DNA of 40,656 nucleotides from an uncultured Clostridium sp. (GTDB taxonomy: Bacteria; Bacillota; Clostridia; TANB77; CAG-508): NCBI GenBank assembly GCA_948468505.1, contig CAOKJE010000010.1:1-40656 (forward strand), read 5' to 3'. Positions 28,822 to 38,383 of this stretch are shown piece after piece (positions within the stretch are counted from its first letter, which is position 1; every line of letters starts with the position of its first letter). The position numbers and the translations under genes are program-made. The notes under the pieces are model-generated. The model searched no databases. It was not told where the DNA came from and saw only the letters and a list, made by a program, of their open reading frames with translations.

Positions 28822-29310
28822 ATGTATGAAGTGCTATATGAGCAAGTAGAACCAAAAAAAGAATACGAAGAAATAATTAAGAAAGTACTAGCAAAGTGTT
28901 TTGAAGAAGAGAGCTTAGAAAATTCGAAGCTCTCCATAACCATAACCTTAACAATTCCAAAAAGAATACAACAAATAAACAAGGAATATCGAGGAATTGA
29001 TAAAGAAACAGATGTACTTTCTTTTCCTATGTTTGAAGGAACAGAGCTAAAGCAAAAGATACAAAAACAAGACTTTGAGCACGAAGACATTTTAGGAGAT
29101 ATCATTATTTCCATCGAGCGTGTAGAAGAGCAAGCCAAGGAATATGACCATAGTTTTGAAAGAGAATTAAGCTATATGTTAGTCCATGGATTCTATCACT
29201 TGATGGGGTATGATCATATCGAAGAAGCGGACAAGATAAAAATGAGACCAAAAGAAGAAAAAATCTTAGCTGATTTAAAAATTAGCCGAGATACAAAGGA
29301 GGAGATTTAA
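28822..29310 (+). CDS. ybeY: YbeY, endoribonuclease / rRNA maturation factor
   Basis: A 162-aa metalloprotein for 16S rRNA 3' maturation and ribosome quality control. The zinc motif is clear in YMLVHGFYHLMGYDH (three His). Upstream, ITLTIPKRIQQINKEYRGID and TDVLSFPMFEG are the usual YbeY segments, followed by LGDIIISIERVEEQ. The ribosome site lies in the end of the previous gene. It abuts the DUF3048 gene with no gap (TAA then ATG). Confidence 0.95.
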   Translation: MYEVLYEQVEPKKEYEEIIKKVLAKCFEEESLENSKLSITITLTIPKRIQQINKEYRGIDKETDVLSFPMFEGTELKQKIQKQDFEHEDILGDIIISIERVEEQAKEYDHSFERELSYMLVHGFYHLMGYDHIEEADKIKMRPKEEKILADLKISRDTKEEI

Positions 29311-30379
29311 ATGGGGCGGAAAAAGAGTAAAAAAAAGTAACAAGAAAAATGGAACCAAAATATTAATCATTGTTTTAATCATCTTTATTATAGGAGCAGG
29401 AGGAGTACTGGGTTATAACATTATAAAAGATAAAAACAAACAAGAAGTAGCAGTAGAAGACGAAATCGTAGAAGAAACAATACCAGAAGAAAAACAAGTA
29501 CAAATCTTTAAAGGCAATGATAGACCATTTGCCATTATGATAGACAACCATAGTGATGCGTGGCCACAAGCAGGTTTGCAAAAAGCCTATATGGTATATG
29601 AAATTGTGGTAGAAGGCGGAGAAACCAGATTAATGGCATTATTTAAAGGTGCAGATGTTCCAAAAATAGGGCCAGTAAGAAGTGCAAGACATTACTTTTT
29701 AGACTATGCCATGGAAAATGATGCTATTTACACACATTTTGGAGAAAGCCCACAAGCAGATAGTGATATTAAAAAATATAGTATCCATGAAATCGATGGA
29801 ATTGCAGAAGATGGAACTACATTTTGGAGAGTAAAAGATAAAGCCTCTCCACATAATGCAGTAACCAGTATAGAAAAACTAAAAACATCAGCTCAAAATA
29901 AAAAATATAGAACTACATCTAGCGAAGCAAGTGTTCTAAACTATGTAACAGACGAAGTAGAATTAGAAGATGGGCAAGCAGCAACAAGTGTAACCATTCC
30001 ACATTCTCAATTACAAACGGTAAAATACGTTTATGACGAACAAAACAAAGTATATCAAAGACAGGCAAGAGGCAAACAACAAACCGATTGGGACACCAAA
30101 GAACCAATCACCACCAAAAACATTATTATAACTTTCTGTGAAAACTACACATTACAAGACAAAGAAAACAAAGGAAGACAAGGCTTAAAAAATATAGGAA
30201 CCTTTGACGGCTATTACATAACCAACGGTAAAGCTATTAAAATAAAATGCATCAAAAAGGCAAGAGAAGAAAAAACAGTTTACCAAGACTTAGAAGGAAA
30301 TGTAATCAACGTAAATGACGGAAATACTTTTGTAAACATCTGTCCAACAGGAGCTAATGTAACCTTAGAGGGATTTTAA
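29311..30379 (+). CDS. DUF3048 (YerB-like) membrane-anchored protein (CGG at codon 3)
   Basis: AAAGGAGG and ATG at 29311 are followed by GGG then CGG (29317-29319). In the zero frame the product would be only nine residues (MGRKKSKKK). Skipping the C gives MGGKRVKKSNKKNGT and a membrane anchor (ILIIVLIIFIIGAGGVLGY), then two DUF3048 domains (FAIMIDNHSDAWPQAGLQKA, GPVRSARHYFLDYA; later GRQGLKNIGTFDGYYI), 355 aa in all. No other start upstream of the anchor has a ribosome site. Surface-exposed, function unknown. Its stop codon is inside a REP-like element. Confidence 0.85.
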
Positions 30380-30399
30380 GGAACGTCCCCAAAATCCCT
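30369..30399. repeat. REP-like element at the 3' end of the DUF3048 gene
   Basis: Matches the arm at 16850-16880 apart from two or three bases (GGGATTTTAAGGAACGTCCCC core). It supplies the last codons and the stop (TTT-TAA) of the gene. Confidence 0.75.
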
Positions 30400-30420
30400 T
30401 TTTAGAAAGGAGCCAATAAT

Positions 30421-30756
30421 ATGAATATTTATGATACAGCAAATCAACTAGCACAAGAAATTAAACAATCACCAGAATATAACAATTATAAAATGGCAAA
30501 ACAGGCCTTAGATTTAAATACTAGTTTAAAGGAAAAAATGGCGAAGTTTGAACAAAAAAGATATGAAACACAATTACTTGCTATGCAAACAGGAAAGCAG
30601 GATGAAGAGAAGTTAAAAGAAATGCAAGACCTATATGCAGAATTAATTGAAATTGCTGATGCCAAAAGGTTTTTCGAAGCAGAAACAAAGTTTAATATTG
30701 TAATTGCTGATGTTAATAAAATAATTGGCGAAGCAATTCGCGATGTGATACAATAA
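30421..30756 (+). CDS. YlbF family regulator
   Basis: A 111-aa all-helical protein of the YlbF/YmcA (Com_YlbF) family. MNIYDTANQLAQEIKQSPEY matches the family start, followed by a long central helix pair and the end KFNIVIADVNKIIGEAIRDV. In Bacillus, YlbF works in the Y-complex that adjusts RNase Y and competence/sporulation; several YlbF-like paralogues exist, so I leave the symbol empty. AGAAAGGAG precedes the ATG. Confidence 0.85.
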   Translation: MNIYDTANQLAQEIKQSPEYNNYKMAKQALDLNTSLKEKMAKFEQKRYETQLLAMQTGKQDEEKLKEMQDLYAELIEIADAKRFFEAETKFNIVIADVNKIIGEAIRDVIQ

Positions 30757-30816
30757 AAGTGGATTGTATAAATATAACAAATTCACCAGTAAAATAGAAG
30801 AAATGGAGTAATAAAA

Positions 30817-31507
30817 ATGGAATTTGTTATAGTAAGTATCATAGCTTTAATGGCAACGATTATTTTGAAATATGTATTTGATTATAAAATGAAAGAATTG
30901 AAACACATAGGAGATGACGAAGAATTAGATAACCTAGCAAAAGCATATCCAAGTAATATTGAAATGTGCCAAGAATATCTTAAAAAATTAGGAAATGAAA
31001 AAGTAAAGATAGAAGAAAATGAAGGAGTAGAGGCAAGTTTATATATTGCCATAACCGATAAGATTTTAATTGCGAATATTCAAAAAAGTTATACGAGGTT
31101 ACAAACCATTGCTCATGAATGCTTACATTCGATACAAAGTAGGAAATTATTGTTATTTAATTTTGCCTTTTCTAACCTATATTTGCTTTACTTTATAGTA
31201 ATTTGCGGACTATTGGTTTTTAAGATATTACCCTATAAAATGATGTTTATAGCTATCTTTTTAATACTTAGCCTAATATATTATGCGGTAAGAGTTTTTT
31301 TAGAAAATGATGCTATGATAAAAGCAAGATATTTAGCTAAAAGTTATATGGAAGAAAAGAGGCTCTCTTCTAAAGAAGAGATAGAAAAGCTAGTTAGCCG
31401 GATTTGATAAAATCAATAAGGCAGGTATTAAGTGTATTAATTATCATTTTTTTATGGAAATTATGATAAAATTAATGATTATGACTGTTCTTAGTTTTGT
31501 TTTTTAA
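30817..31507 (+). CDS. membrane metallopeptidase-like protein (C-terminus after a CGG site)
   Basis: An N-terminal membrane helix (FVIVSIIALMATIILKYVF), a zinc-type HExxH motif in TIAHECLHSIQSRK (about residue 104), and two more hydrophobic segments around 115-160. In the zero frame it ends SRI-stop at 31407. Codon 195 is CGG (31399-31401); skipping C gives LVSGFDKINKAGIKCINYHF and a last hydrophobic segment (MIKLMIMTVLSFVF), ending at 31507 just before a terminator, 229 aa. This extension makes the gene reach its terminator, which supports the CGG reading. Substrate unknown. Confidence 0.75.
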
Positions 31508-31521
31508 GAAAAGACTAAGAA

Positions 31522-31563
31522 AAAACCAAGGAGTACTATTTGTAAAAAAGTATCCTTGGTTTT
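31522..31563. terminator. bidirectional terminator
   Basis: AAAACCAAGGAGTAC pairs with GTATCCTTGGTTTT (one bulged base). It lies between the convergent metallopeptidase and DUF4364 genes. Confidence 0.82.
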
Positions 31564-31571
31564 GTTTTATT

Positions 31572-32129
31572 TTAATCTTCTGTTTTTAAATCATTATCTT
31601 GCAATAAAGAATTTAACATCTTAGGGTAAATAGCAGAAGCATTTTGTCTCCAATTATCGACAATACGTTTTGCTCTATCACGAGAGCCAGCAATTGTTTT
31701 TACTGCAAAAATAGTTTCATTATTTTCAACGATTTTACATTTTATGATATATTCATTTTCGTTTTTGGGAGTAAATTCTGCAATAACAGAAGATTCTTCT
31801 TCAATATTAGGAAATTCTTTGGCAAAAATATTATCTGCTTTTAATTTCATAATTCCTGGTAACACGTCTTGGGTAAGAGTGTATGCATCATTTCCTTTAG
31901 AAGTGATTTTTATAACACATTCGTCTTCTTTTGTATAACTACCTACTAAATTGGAATTTATTAAATCTGTTAATACTTGTTTAAAATAAAAATAATTCAT
32001 GTCATTAATAGAGGTAATAATTTTAAACAAGTTGTCTTGTCTAATTTCTCCTTTGATAAGATTTAATAGATATAAGATTAATACCTTATTTTCAGCCAAA
32101 GTAGTAGTATTGCTTGAATTTGAACTCAT
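31572..32129 (-). CDS. DUF4364 family protein
   Basis: A 185-aa protein with a winged-helix-like N-terminal half: LAENKVLILYLLNLIKGEIR, then YFYFKQVLTDLINSNLVGSY and the wing ECVIKITSKGNDAYTLTQDV. It resembles DUF4364 proteins of clostridia, thought to be DNA-binding. The C-terminal half is beta-rich with a basic end (AGSRDRAKRIVDNWRQNA). AAGGAAG precedes the ATG. Monocistronic, divergent from ldh. Confidence 0.75.
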   Translation of the reverse strand: MSSNSSNTTTLAENKVLILYLLNLIKGEIRQDNLFKIITSINDMNYFYFKQVLTDLINSNLVGSYTKEDECVIKITSKGNDAYTLTQDVLPGIMKLKADNIFAKEFPNIEEESSVIAEFTPKNENEYIIKCKIVENNETIFAVKTIAGSRDRAKRIVDNWRQNASAIYPKMLNSLLQDNDLKTED

Positions 32130-32257
32130 AACAGCACTTCCTTACTTTTTTTGTAATTATATCATATTTTATAGAGAATGTAAAATAAATAAATGCAAAA
32201 TGGTTAAAATAGTGATATAATGTTAAAAAAATAATGAAAAGGAAGTGTTAGGTGAAG

Positions 32258-33215
32258 ATGAAAAAAGGGAAAGTAGTTTTAGTGGGAACCCGGATTTGTG
32301 GGAATGAGTATGGCATATTCTATGCTAAATAGAGGAGGAATTGATGAGCTTGTTTTAATTGATATTGATAAAGAGAAAACCAAAGGTGAGGAAATGGACT
32401 TGTCACATGGATTGCCATATGCTCCACAAAAGATGCTTATTAAAGCAGGAGACTATGAGGAGTGTAGAGATGCTGAAGTTGTAGTAATAACGGCAGGAGT
32501 GGCTCAAAAACCAGGGCAAACAAGATTAGAGTTAGCCCAGGTGAATACAAAAATCATGAAACAAATTACAAAATCAATTATGGCAAGTGGATTTAATGGT
32601 ATTATTATTGTGGCAAGCAACCCAGTAGATTTGATGGCTTATGTGGTTTGGAAAGTATCTGGTTTGCCAAAAAATAAAGTGATTGGTTCAGGAACCGTGC
32701 TAGATACAGCAAGATTACGTTATTTAATGGCAGATTATTTGAAAATATCTAGTAAAAATATTCATGCCTATATTATGGGGGAACATGGCGATTCTTCTTT
32801 TGTTCCTTGGGAACATGCTTATGTTGGTTGCAAAAAAGTAAAGGACATTATGAAGGATGGAGACCATCCAATGGAGGATTTAAAAAAGATACATGAAGGG
32901 GTAGTAAATGCAGCTTATGAAATTATTGCTAAGAAAAAAGCTACGTATTACGGAATTGGAATGGCACTAAACCGTTTGGTTCGAGCAATTTTAGATAATG
33001 AAAATTCTATCTTAACGGTTTCTACTTATTTAGAAAATCAGTATGGGCAAAATGATGTTTATATTGGCGTGCCTGCTGTTATTAATGAAAATGGAGTACG
33101 TGAGCTGATTGAACTGAATTTAAATGAGTATGAACAAGAAAAGCTAGATAATAGTTGTAATTTAATTAAGCAAATGCGAAAAGGATCTATTGAGAAGATA
33201 ATGAAAGAGGACTAA
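32258..33215 (+). CDS. ldh: L-lactate dehydrogenase (read through one CGG site)
   Basis: Reduces pyruvate to L-lactate with NADH. The start MKKGKVVLV leads to codon 12, CGG (32291-32293). Skipping C gives VGTGFVGMSMAYSML, the Rossmann GxGxxG loop; without it the zero frame soon fails. Downstream are NPVDLMAYVVWKVSG, GSGTVLDTARLRYLM and the catalytic IMGEHGDSSFVPWEHAYVG. Full length is 318 aa, as usual. An in-frame ATG at 32298 would lack the nucleotide-binding loop. GGAAG and AGGTG lie before the ATG at 32258. A malate dehydrogenase is less likely given GEHGDS with the LDH-type C-terminus. Confidence 0.9.
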
Positions 33216-33249
33216 AGAAATAGAAATAATTAAAGGGAATTAATATGGT

Positions 33250-33293
33250 AAAAGTAACCATGTTACATTTATAAGTAACTAGGTTACTTTTTT
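33250..33293 (+). terminator. ldh terminator
   Basis: AAAAGTAACC (33250-33259) pairs with GGTTACTTTT (33282-33291), followed by T. The 22-base loop holds a further GTTAC/GTAAC pair. Confidence 0.75.
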
Positions 33294-33339
33294 AGTAGTC
33301 AATACAAAAACCAAAATATTACAAATTTGTAAAAAGATG

Positions 33340-33368
33340 TTGACATACGGCTGTAAGCGTTGTATAAT
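33340..33368 (+). promoter_or_regulatory. S10 operon promoter
   Basis: A consensus promoter: TTGACA (33340-33345), 17-base spacer, TATAAT (33363-33368). Transcription should begin near 33376, about 268 bases before rpsJ. Confidence 0.88.
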
Positions 33369-33375
33369 ATATAGG

Positions 33376-33643
33376 CATGAATAAATAAGCGTTGAAACCA
33401 AATGTGGCTACATCCTTACGGAAAAGTAGGATGGAGGGAACTTTGGCGGAGTATGTTATGGCAAAGACCAGGCGGTAAGAAAATGTACTTATCCCAAAAT
33501 TATCATGCAATTTTTGGGTTTTTATAAAGGTGATATTCAAAACACCAGAGTGCGTTCTAACTTGCCAAGGTAATTTATTGCTAGTTAGTGCATAAACACT
33601 AAAATAGCAAAGAACATTTTAAAAAGAAGGAGGGAAAATTACA
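33376..33643 (+). promoter_or_regulatory. structured leader RNA of the S10 operon with a terminator-like hairpin
   Basis: No ORF is present. Stems visible: CATCCTTAC / GTAGGATG around 33408-33435; CTTTGG / GGCAAAG around 33441-33468; CCCAAAATT (33493-33501) with AATTTTTGGG (33509-33518) followed by TTTTT, an intrinsic terminator; and CTAACT / AGTTAG further down. The layout (strong promoter, folded region, terminator, then rpsJ) suggests attenuation, probably by a ribosomal protein of the operon. I cannot match it to a named leader family. Confidence 0.6.
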
Positions 33644-33967
33644 ATGGCAAACACAATAGCAACAAGTGAAAAAATTAGAATAAGACTAAAAGCTTATGAC
33701 CATGTAGTTTTAGATCAGTCTGCTGAAAAAATAGTAGATACTGCTAAGAAAACAGGAGCAAAGGTATCAGGTCCTATTCCATTACCAACACAAAAAGAAG
33801 TCGTAACAATCTTACGTTCTCCACACAAATACAAAGACTCAAGAGAGCAATTTGAAATGAGAACCCATAAAAGAGTAATCGATATTCTTTATCCAACACA
33901 AAAAACAGTTGACAGTCTAATGAAATTAGAATTACCAGCTGGTGTTGATATAGAAATTAAGCTATAA
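33644..33967 (+). CDS. rpsJ: ribosomal protein S10 (uS10)
   Basis: First gene of the S10 operon. 107 aa, with [40 protein letters not shown] and [15 protein letters not shown], all hallmark S10 segments. AAGGAGGG precedes the ATG. The N-terminal [10 protein letters not shown] is a short extension. Also the antitermination partner of NusB. Confidence 0.97.
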   Translation: MANTIATSEKIRIRLKAYDHVVLDQSAEKIVDTAKKTGAKVSGPIPLPTQKEVVTILRSPHKYKDSREQFEMRTHKRVIDILYPTQKTVDSLMKLELPAGVDIEIKL

Positions 33968-34119
33968 GTTAGCGAGGAACGAGCTTTACTTAGAGCTTAC
34001 GCAATGGAACGAAGTGACATTGTGAACCTTATAAAAAAGAACTACATAGATATGTGTAGCAGCAAAAACCAAGCTGAAAACCAAAAGGATTCAGCCAATA
34101 GTTAGGAGGAAAGAAAGAA
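33968..34119 (+). other. rpsJ-rplC spacer
   Basis: 152 bases, longer than other gaps in the operon. It holds the pair GAGCTTTACTTAGAGCTTACGC and CAAGCTGAAAACC / GGATTCAGCC-like partial complements, but no clear terminator or ORF. A processing or regulatory element is possible. Confidence 0.3.
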
Positions 34120-34752
34120 ATGAAAGGAATCATCGGTAAAAAAATCGGTATGACACAAATCTTCGACGAAAAAGGAAACGTCATCCCTGTAACAGTAATC
34201 GAAACAGCAGGAAACATCGTAGCGCAAGTAAAAACAGTAGAAACAGACGGATATGACGCCATCCAATTAGGATATGGAGAAGTAAAAGATAAACATATAA
34301 ACAAACCAGAAGCAGGACATTTTGCAAAAGCAAAACTTGCGAACAAAAAACATCTAAGAGAATTTAGAATGGAAGATGTAGCAAACTACAAAGTAGGAGA
34401 CGAAATCAAAGCAGACATCTTTGAAGCAGGAGAAAAAGTAGACGTACAAGGAACTTCAAAAGGAAAAGGATTCCAAGGTGTTATCAAAAGACATGGACAA
34501 CACAGAGGACCAATGGGACATGGATCTATGTATCATAGAAGACCAGGTTCAATGGGAGCATGTGCAACACCAGGTAGAGTATTTAAAGGTAAAAAATTAC
34601 CAGGACACATGGGAAGAAACACCATTACCATTCAAAACTTAGATGTGATAAGAGTAGACATGGATAAAAACGTAATCTTAGTAAAAGGAAGCGTTCCAGG
34701 AGCAAAAGGAGCGATTCTAAAAGTAAAATCAGCTGTAAAGGCTACTAAATAG
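34120..34752 (+). CDS. rplC: ribosomal protein L3 (uL3)
   Basis: 210 aa. [20 protein letters not shown] at the start and [20 protein letters not shown] with [20 protein letters not shown] in the central loop are diagnostic; the loop reaches towards the peptidyl-transferase centre. AGGAGG precedes the ATG. Glycine-rich, with only ordinary GGN codons. Confidence 0.97.
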   Translation: MKGIIGKKIGMTQIFDEKGNVIPVTVIETAGNIVAQVKTVETDGYDAIQLGYGEVKDKHINKPEAGHFAKAKLANKKHLREFRMEDVANYKVGDEIKADIFEAGEKVDVQGTSKGKGFQGVIKRHGQHRGPMGHGSMYHRRPGSMGACATPGRVFKGKKLPGHMGRNTITIQNLDVIRVDMDKNVILVKGSVPGAKGAILKVKSAVKATK

Positions 34753-34769
34753 GGAAGGAGGAAAAGAAA

Positions 34770-35393
34770 ATGCCAAAAGTAGACGTATATGATTTAAAAG
34801 GTAAAAAAGTAAGTGATATCGAATTAGCAGATAAAGTATTTGGAATTGAGCCAAACGAAAATATCGTACATAGCGTATTAGTAAACTATCTAGCTAATCA
34901 AAGACAAGGTACACAAAGTACAAAAACAAGAGCAGAAGTTTCTGGTGGTGGTAAAAAGCCATGGAGACAAAAAGGAACAGGTAGAGCAAGACAAGGTTCA
35001 ACAAGAAGCCCACAATGGATTAAAGGTGGTATTGCATTAGGACCAAAACCTCGTTCATACAGATATACCGTTAATAAAAAAGAAAGAAGATTGGCAATCA
35101 AATCAATCTTAAGTTCTAAAGTATTAGAAAAAGAATTAACAGTAGTAGATAAATTAGAAGTAAAAGAAATCAAAACAAAGCTAATTGCACAAGCATTAAA
35201 GGATTTAAAAGTAGAAGGAAAAACATTAATCGTTCTTCCAGAAAACAACAAAAATGTTTACATGTCAGCAAGAAACATTGAAGGTGTAAAAGCAATCACA
35301 GCTAACAACATCAATGTATTTGATTTATTAAAATATACAAATCTAATTTTATCAGTAGAAACTGTTAAAAAATTAGAGGAGGTGTACGCTTAA
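34770..35393 (+). CDS. rplD: ribosomal protein L4 (uL4)
   Basis: 207 aa. The exit-tunnel loop QRQGTQSTKTRAEVSGGGKK, then PWRQKGTGRARQGSTRSPQW and GPKPRSYRY identify L4. In many bacteria L4 represses its own operon. AAGGAGG precedes the ATG. Its stop directly abuts the rplW start. Confidence 0.97.
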   Translation: MPKVDVYDLKGKKVSDIELADKVFGIEPNENIVHSVLVNYLANQRQGTQSTKTRAEVSGGGKKPWRQKGTGRARQGSTRSPQWIKGGIALGPKPRSYRYTVNKKERRLAIKSILSSKVLEKELTVVDKLEVKEIKTKLIAQALKDLKVEGKTLIVLPENNKNVYMSARNIEGVKAITANNINVFDLLKYTNLILSVETVKKLEEVYA

Positions 35394-35741
35394 ATGAAAC
35401 CAGAAGAAATCATTATAGCACCAATTGTTACAGAAAAAAGTAACGACCAATTACAAGAAGGAAAATACACCTTCGAAGTAAATAAAAAAGCAACAAAAGT
35501 TGAAATCGCAAAAGCTGTTGAAAAACTTTTTGAAGTAAAAGTATTAAAAGTAAATACCATGAATGTAAATGGTAAAACCAAAAGAGTAGGATACCACATA
35601 GGCAAAACTTCTGACTGGAAAAAAGCAATCGTTACGATTGATACAAATCCAGAAGAAACTTCTTACTTAGCAAAAGGTGGAAAACAAGCAAAAGTTTCTA
35701 AGAAATATAAAGATTCAATTGATGAATTTATGGGAGCTTAA
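35394..35741 (+). CDS. rplW: ribosomal protein L23 (uL23)
   Basis: 115 aa, at the tunnel exit where trigger factor and SRP bind. [40 protein letters not shown] and [13 protein letters not shown] are typical. The C-terminal tail after residue 95 ([19 protein letters not shown]) is somewhat longer than the minimal family. The ribosome site GAGGAGG lies within the end of rplD. Confidence 0.96.
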   Translation: MKPEEIIIAPIVTEKSNDQLQEGKYTFEVNKKATKVEIAKAVEKLFEVKVLKVNTMNVNGKTKRVGYHIGKTSDWKKAIVTIDTNPEETSYLAKGGKQAKVSKKYKDSIDEFMGA

Positions 35742-35748
35742 TTAGAAG

Positions 35749-36108
35749 ATGGAGAAAAAAGAAAGAGAAGAATTCAAAAAGACACTAAAAGTAATACAAG
35801 GTGGGAAACCATGTAAAAAAGAAATGAAAAAAATTGTTATGGAACAATTTGAAGAACTAAAACATGAATTTAAAAAAGTAAAAGACTATCCATATTCAGA
35901 AATAGAGGAAGTAGAAAAGGCAATCATTAGTTATCAAAATAGGTATGGACTTTATTTGGAAAAAATAGATTCCAAAAATATGGAGGATTTGGACAATAGG
36001 TATGAAGAATTCAAGTATTTATTAAACGTTATAAAAAAAGCTCAAACAATGAAAAGAAATGAAGCGAAAGAAAAAAGAAAAAAACTAGGTTTCGAAATTG
36101 TAGATTAA
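35749..36108 (+). CDS. unknown 119-aa protein inside the S10 operon
   Basis: Between rplW and rplB, where no gene normally occurs. The protein is highly charged and helical (MEKKEREEFKKTLKVIQGGK start; NRYEEFKYLLNVIKKAQTMK; basic tail RNEAKEKRKKLGFEIVD), probably a coiled coil, with no ribosomal-protein signature. It starts 8 bases after rplW with a weak ribosome site (AGAAG). Operon position implies high transcription. No function can be named. Confidence 0.6.
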   Translation: MEKKEREEFKKTLKVIQGGKPCKKEMKKIVMEQFEELKHEFKKVKDYPYSEIEEVEKAIISYQNRYGLYLEKIDSKNMEDLDNRYEEFKYLLNVIKKAQTMKRNEAKEKRKKLGFEIVD

Positions 36109-36166
36109 ACAATTAAAAATATCTGGAAAAAACCAGGAAAATAAATGTAAAGGAGAGAAATAAAAA

Positions 36167-36994
36167 ATGGGAATGAAACACTTTAAACCCTATACACCAT
36201 CTAGAAGAAACATGACAGTTTCAGACTTTGGAGAAATCACAAAGAAAACTCCTGAAAAATCTTTATTAGCAAAGAAAAAGAAAAATGCAGGAAGAAACTC
36301 TTATGGAAGAATCACAGTAAGACACCAAGGTGGTGGAAACAGACAAAAATATAGAATTGTAGATTTTAAAAGAAGAAAAGACGATATGGTAGCCACTGTA
36401 ATTGGAATTGAATACGATCCAAACAGAAGTGCCAACATCGCATTAATCCAATATGAAGATGGAGAAAAAGCATATATCTTAGCACCACAAGGATTAAAAG
36501 ATGGAGACAAAGTAATCTCTGGAGAAACAGCAGATATTAAACCAGGAAACTGTATGCCAATTAACGCAATCCCAGTAGGTACTTTAATTCATAACATAGA
36601 ATTAAATCCAAAACAAGGTGGAAAATTAGTAAAAGCAGCAGGACAAAGTGCACAATTAATGGCTAAAGAAGGAAAATATGCACACGTAAGACTTCCATCA
36701 GGAGAAATGAGATTAATTTTAGCAACTTGTAGAGCAACCATTGGAGTAATTGGAAACAGCGACCACGAAAACGTTAAAATTGGTAAAGCTGGTAGAAAAA
36801 GACATATGGGTATCAGACCAACCGTTAGAGGATCTGTTATGAACCCAGTAGATCACCCTCATGGTGGTGGTGAAGGTAGAGCACCAGTTGGACACGCAGG
36901 ACCAATGACACCTTGGGGTAAACCAGCACTTGGTTACAAAACAAGAAATAAAAAGAAACAATCTAATAAATTTATTGTTAAGAGAAGAAAGTAG
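36167..36994 (+). CDS. rplB: ribosomal protein L2 (uL2)
   Basis: 275 aa. [36 protein letters not shown], and the C-terminal [20 protein letters not shown] with the conserved His near the peptidyl-transferase centre. AAAGGAGAG precedes the ATG. Very glycine-rich (about one in ten residues) yet free of CGG codons. Confidence 0.98.
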   Translation: MGMKHFKPYTPSRRNMTVSDFGEITKKTPEKSLLAKKKKNAGRNSYGRITVRHQGGGNRQKYRIVDFKRRKDDMVATVIGIEYDPNRSANIALIQYEDGEKAYILAPQGLKDGDKVISGETADIKPGNCMPINAIPVGTLIHNIELNPKQGGKLVKAAGQSAQLMAKEGKYAHVRLPSGEMRLILATCRATIGVIGNSDHENVKIGKAGRKRHMGIRPTVRGSVMNPVDHPHGGGEGRAPVGHAGPMTPWGKPALGYKTRNKKKQSNKFIVKRRK

Positions 36995-37014
36995 GAAAGG
37001 AGGACATTTAAGAT

Positions 37015-37290
37015 ATGTCAAGATCAAGCAAGAAAAAACCATTCATAGCACCTGAATTACTAAAAAGAGTAGAAGCCATGAATGAATCTGGAAACAAAGA
37101 AGTGTTAAAGACCTGGTCAAGAGCTTCAACTATATATCCACAAATGGTTGGTCATACAATTGCTGTACATGATGGAAGAAAACATGTTCCAATCTATATA
37201 GCAGAAGAAATGATTGGTCATAAATTAGGTGAATTTGCTCCTACAAGAACTTTCAAAGGTCATGCAGGAGACAAGAAAACAAAAAAATAA
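37015..37290 (+). CDS. rpsS: ribosomal protein S19 (uS19)
   Basis: 91 aa. [20 protein letters not shown] start, [20 protein letters not shown] and [12 protein letters not shown] are diagnostic. GAAAGGAGG precedes the ATG. Confidence 0.97.
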   Translation: MSRSSKKKPFIAPELLKRVEAMNESGNKEVLKTWSRASTIYPQMVGHTIAVHDGRKHVPIYIAEEMIGHKLGEFAPTRTFKGHAGDKKTKK

Positions 37291-37354
37291 AATAAAGGTA
37301 AACACGAAAATTTTAAAAAGTGTCCTTTGACATTTGGTTAAGGAGGTAAGAAAA

Positions 37355-37720
37355 GTGCAAGAGCAAGAAACAGTAATGATAAATGAAGCCAAAGCAACTC
37401 TTAAATATGCAAGAATTTCTGCTAGAAAAGTGAAAATCGTAGCAGATTTAATCAGAGGAAAAGATGTAGACGAAGCTTTAGCTATCGTAAAATTTACACC
37501 AAAAGCATCAACGGAAATCATAGAAAAATTATTAAAATCAGCAATAGCAAATGCTGAAAACAATCATGATATGAAACATGAAAATCTATATGTTGCTGAA
37601 ATCTATGCAAACCAAGGACCAACATTAAAAAGAATTAGACCTGCTGCAAAAGGTTCAGCAGTAAGAATCAGAAAAAGAACAAGTCACATAACAATAGTTT
37701 TAAAAGAAAAGGAGGCATAA
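37355..37720 (+). CDS. rplV: ribosomal protein L22 (uL22)
   Basis: 121 aa from a GTG start at 37355, fixed by AAGGAGGT eight bases before it; the in-frame ATG at 37334 lies upstream of this site. [20 protein letters not shown], the extended-loop [20 protein letters not shown] and the end [11 protein letters not shown] are typical. Confidence 0.95.
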   Translation: MQEQETVMINEAKATLKYARISARKVKIVADLIRGKDVDEALAIVKFTPKASTEIIEKLLKSAIANAENNHDMKHENLYVAEIYANQGPTLKRIRPAAKGSAVRIRKRTSHITIVLKEKEA

Positions 37721-37726
37721 ACTAGC

Positions 37727-38383
37727 ATGGGACAAAAAGTACATCCAACAGGAGTAAGAGTTGGAATCATAAAAGATTGGAACTCTAAATGGTATGCAGA
37801 TTCTAAAAACTTTGCAGATTATTTAGTAGAAGACCAAAAAATCCGTAAATTTTTAAAGAAAAAATTATACCTTGCTGGAATTTCTAAAATTGAAATAGAA
37901 AGAACCGCAAAAGCAATCAAAGCGAATCTACACACTGCAAAACCAGGAATAGTTATTGGAAAAGGTGGAGCAGGAGTAGAAACAGTAAAAGCAGAACTAT
38001 CAAAATTAATAGGAAAAGATGTTAATTTAAACATCGTAGAAGTTAAAAATGTTGATATAGATGCACAATTAGTAGCAGAAAATATCGCAGGACAACTAGA
38101 AAGAAGAATTTCATTTAGAAGAGCCATGAAACAATGTATGCAAAAATCTATCAAAGCAGGTGCATTAGGAATTAAAACTGCTGTATCTGGAAGATTAGGT
38201 GGAGCAGACATGGCTAGAACTGAATTCTATAAAGAAGGAAACATTCCATTACAAACTTTAAGAGCTGATATTGATTATGGATTTGCAGAAGCAGATACCA
38301 CTTATGGAAAAATCGGTGTAAAAGTTTGGATTTATAAAGGAGAAGTTCTTCCAGAAAGAAACATGGAAGGAGGAGACCAATAA
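37727..38383 (+). CDS. rpsC: ribosomal protein S3 (uS3)
   Basis: 218 aa. [20 protein letters not shown], the KH-domain [20 protein letters not shown] and [20 protein letters not shown] are standard. Its stop overlaps the rplP start (TAATG), so they are coupled. AAGGAGG lies near the end of rplV. Confidence 0.97.
   Translation: MGQKVHPTGVRVGIIKDWNSKWYADSKNFADYLVEDQKIRKFLKKKLYLAGISKIEIERTAKAIKANLHTAKPGIVIGKGGAGVETVKAELSKLIGKDVNLNIVEVKNVDIDAQLVAENIAGQLERRISFRRAMKQCMQKSIKAGALGIKTAVSGRLGGADMARTEFYKEGNIPLQTLRADIDYGFAEADTTYGKIGVKVWIYKGEVLPERNMEGGDQ

Noticed and set aside
32298..33215. Starting ldh at the in-frame ATG at 32298
   Set aside because: This would remove the first beta strand and the GxGxxG loop needed for NADH binding and has no proper ribosome site; the start at 32258 plus CGG read-through gives a complete enzyme.
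33376..33643. T-box or other named riboswitch in the S10 leader
   Set aside because: No T-box consensus (GGTGG-type antiterminator bulge) and no match to a riboswitch core that I know; kept as an unassigned ribosomal leader.
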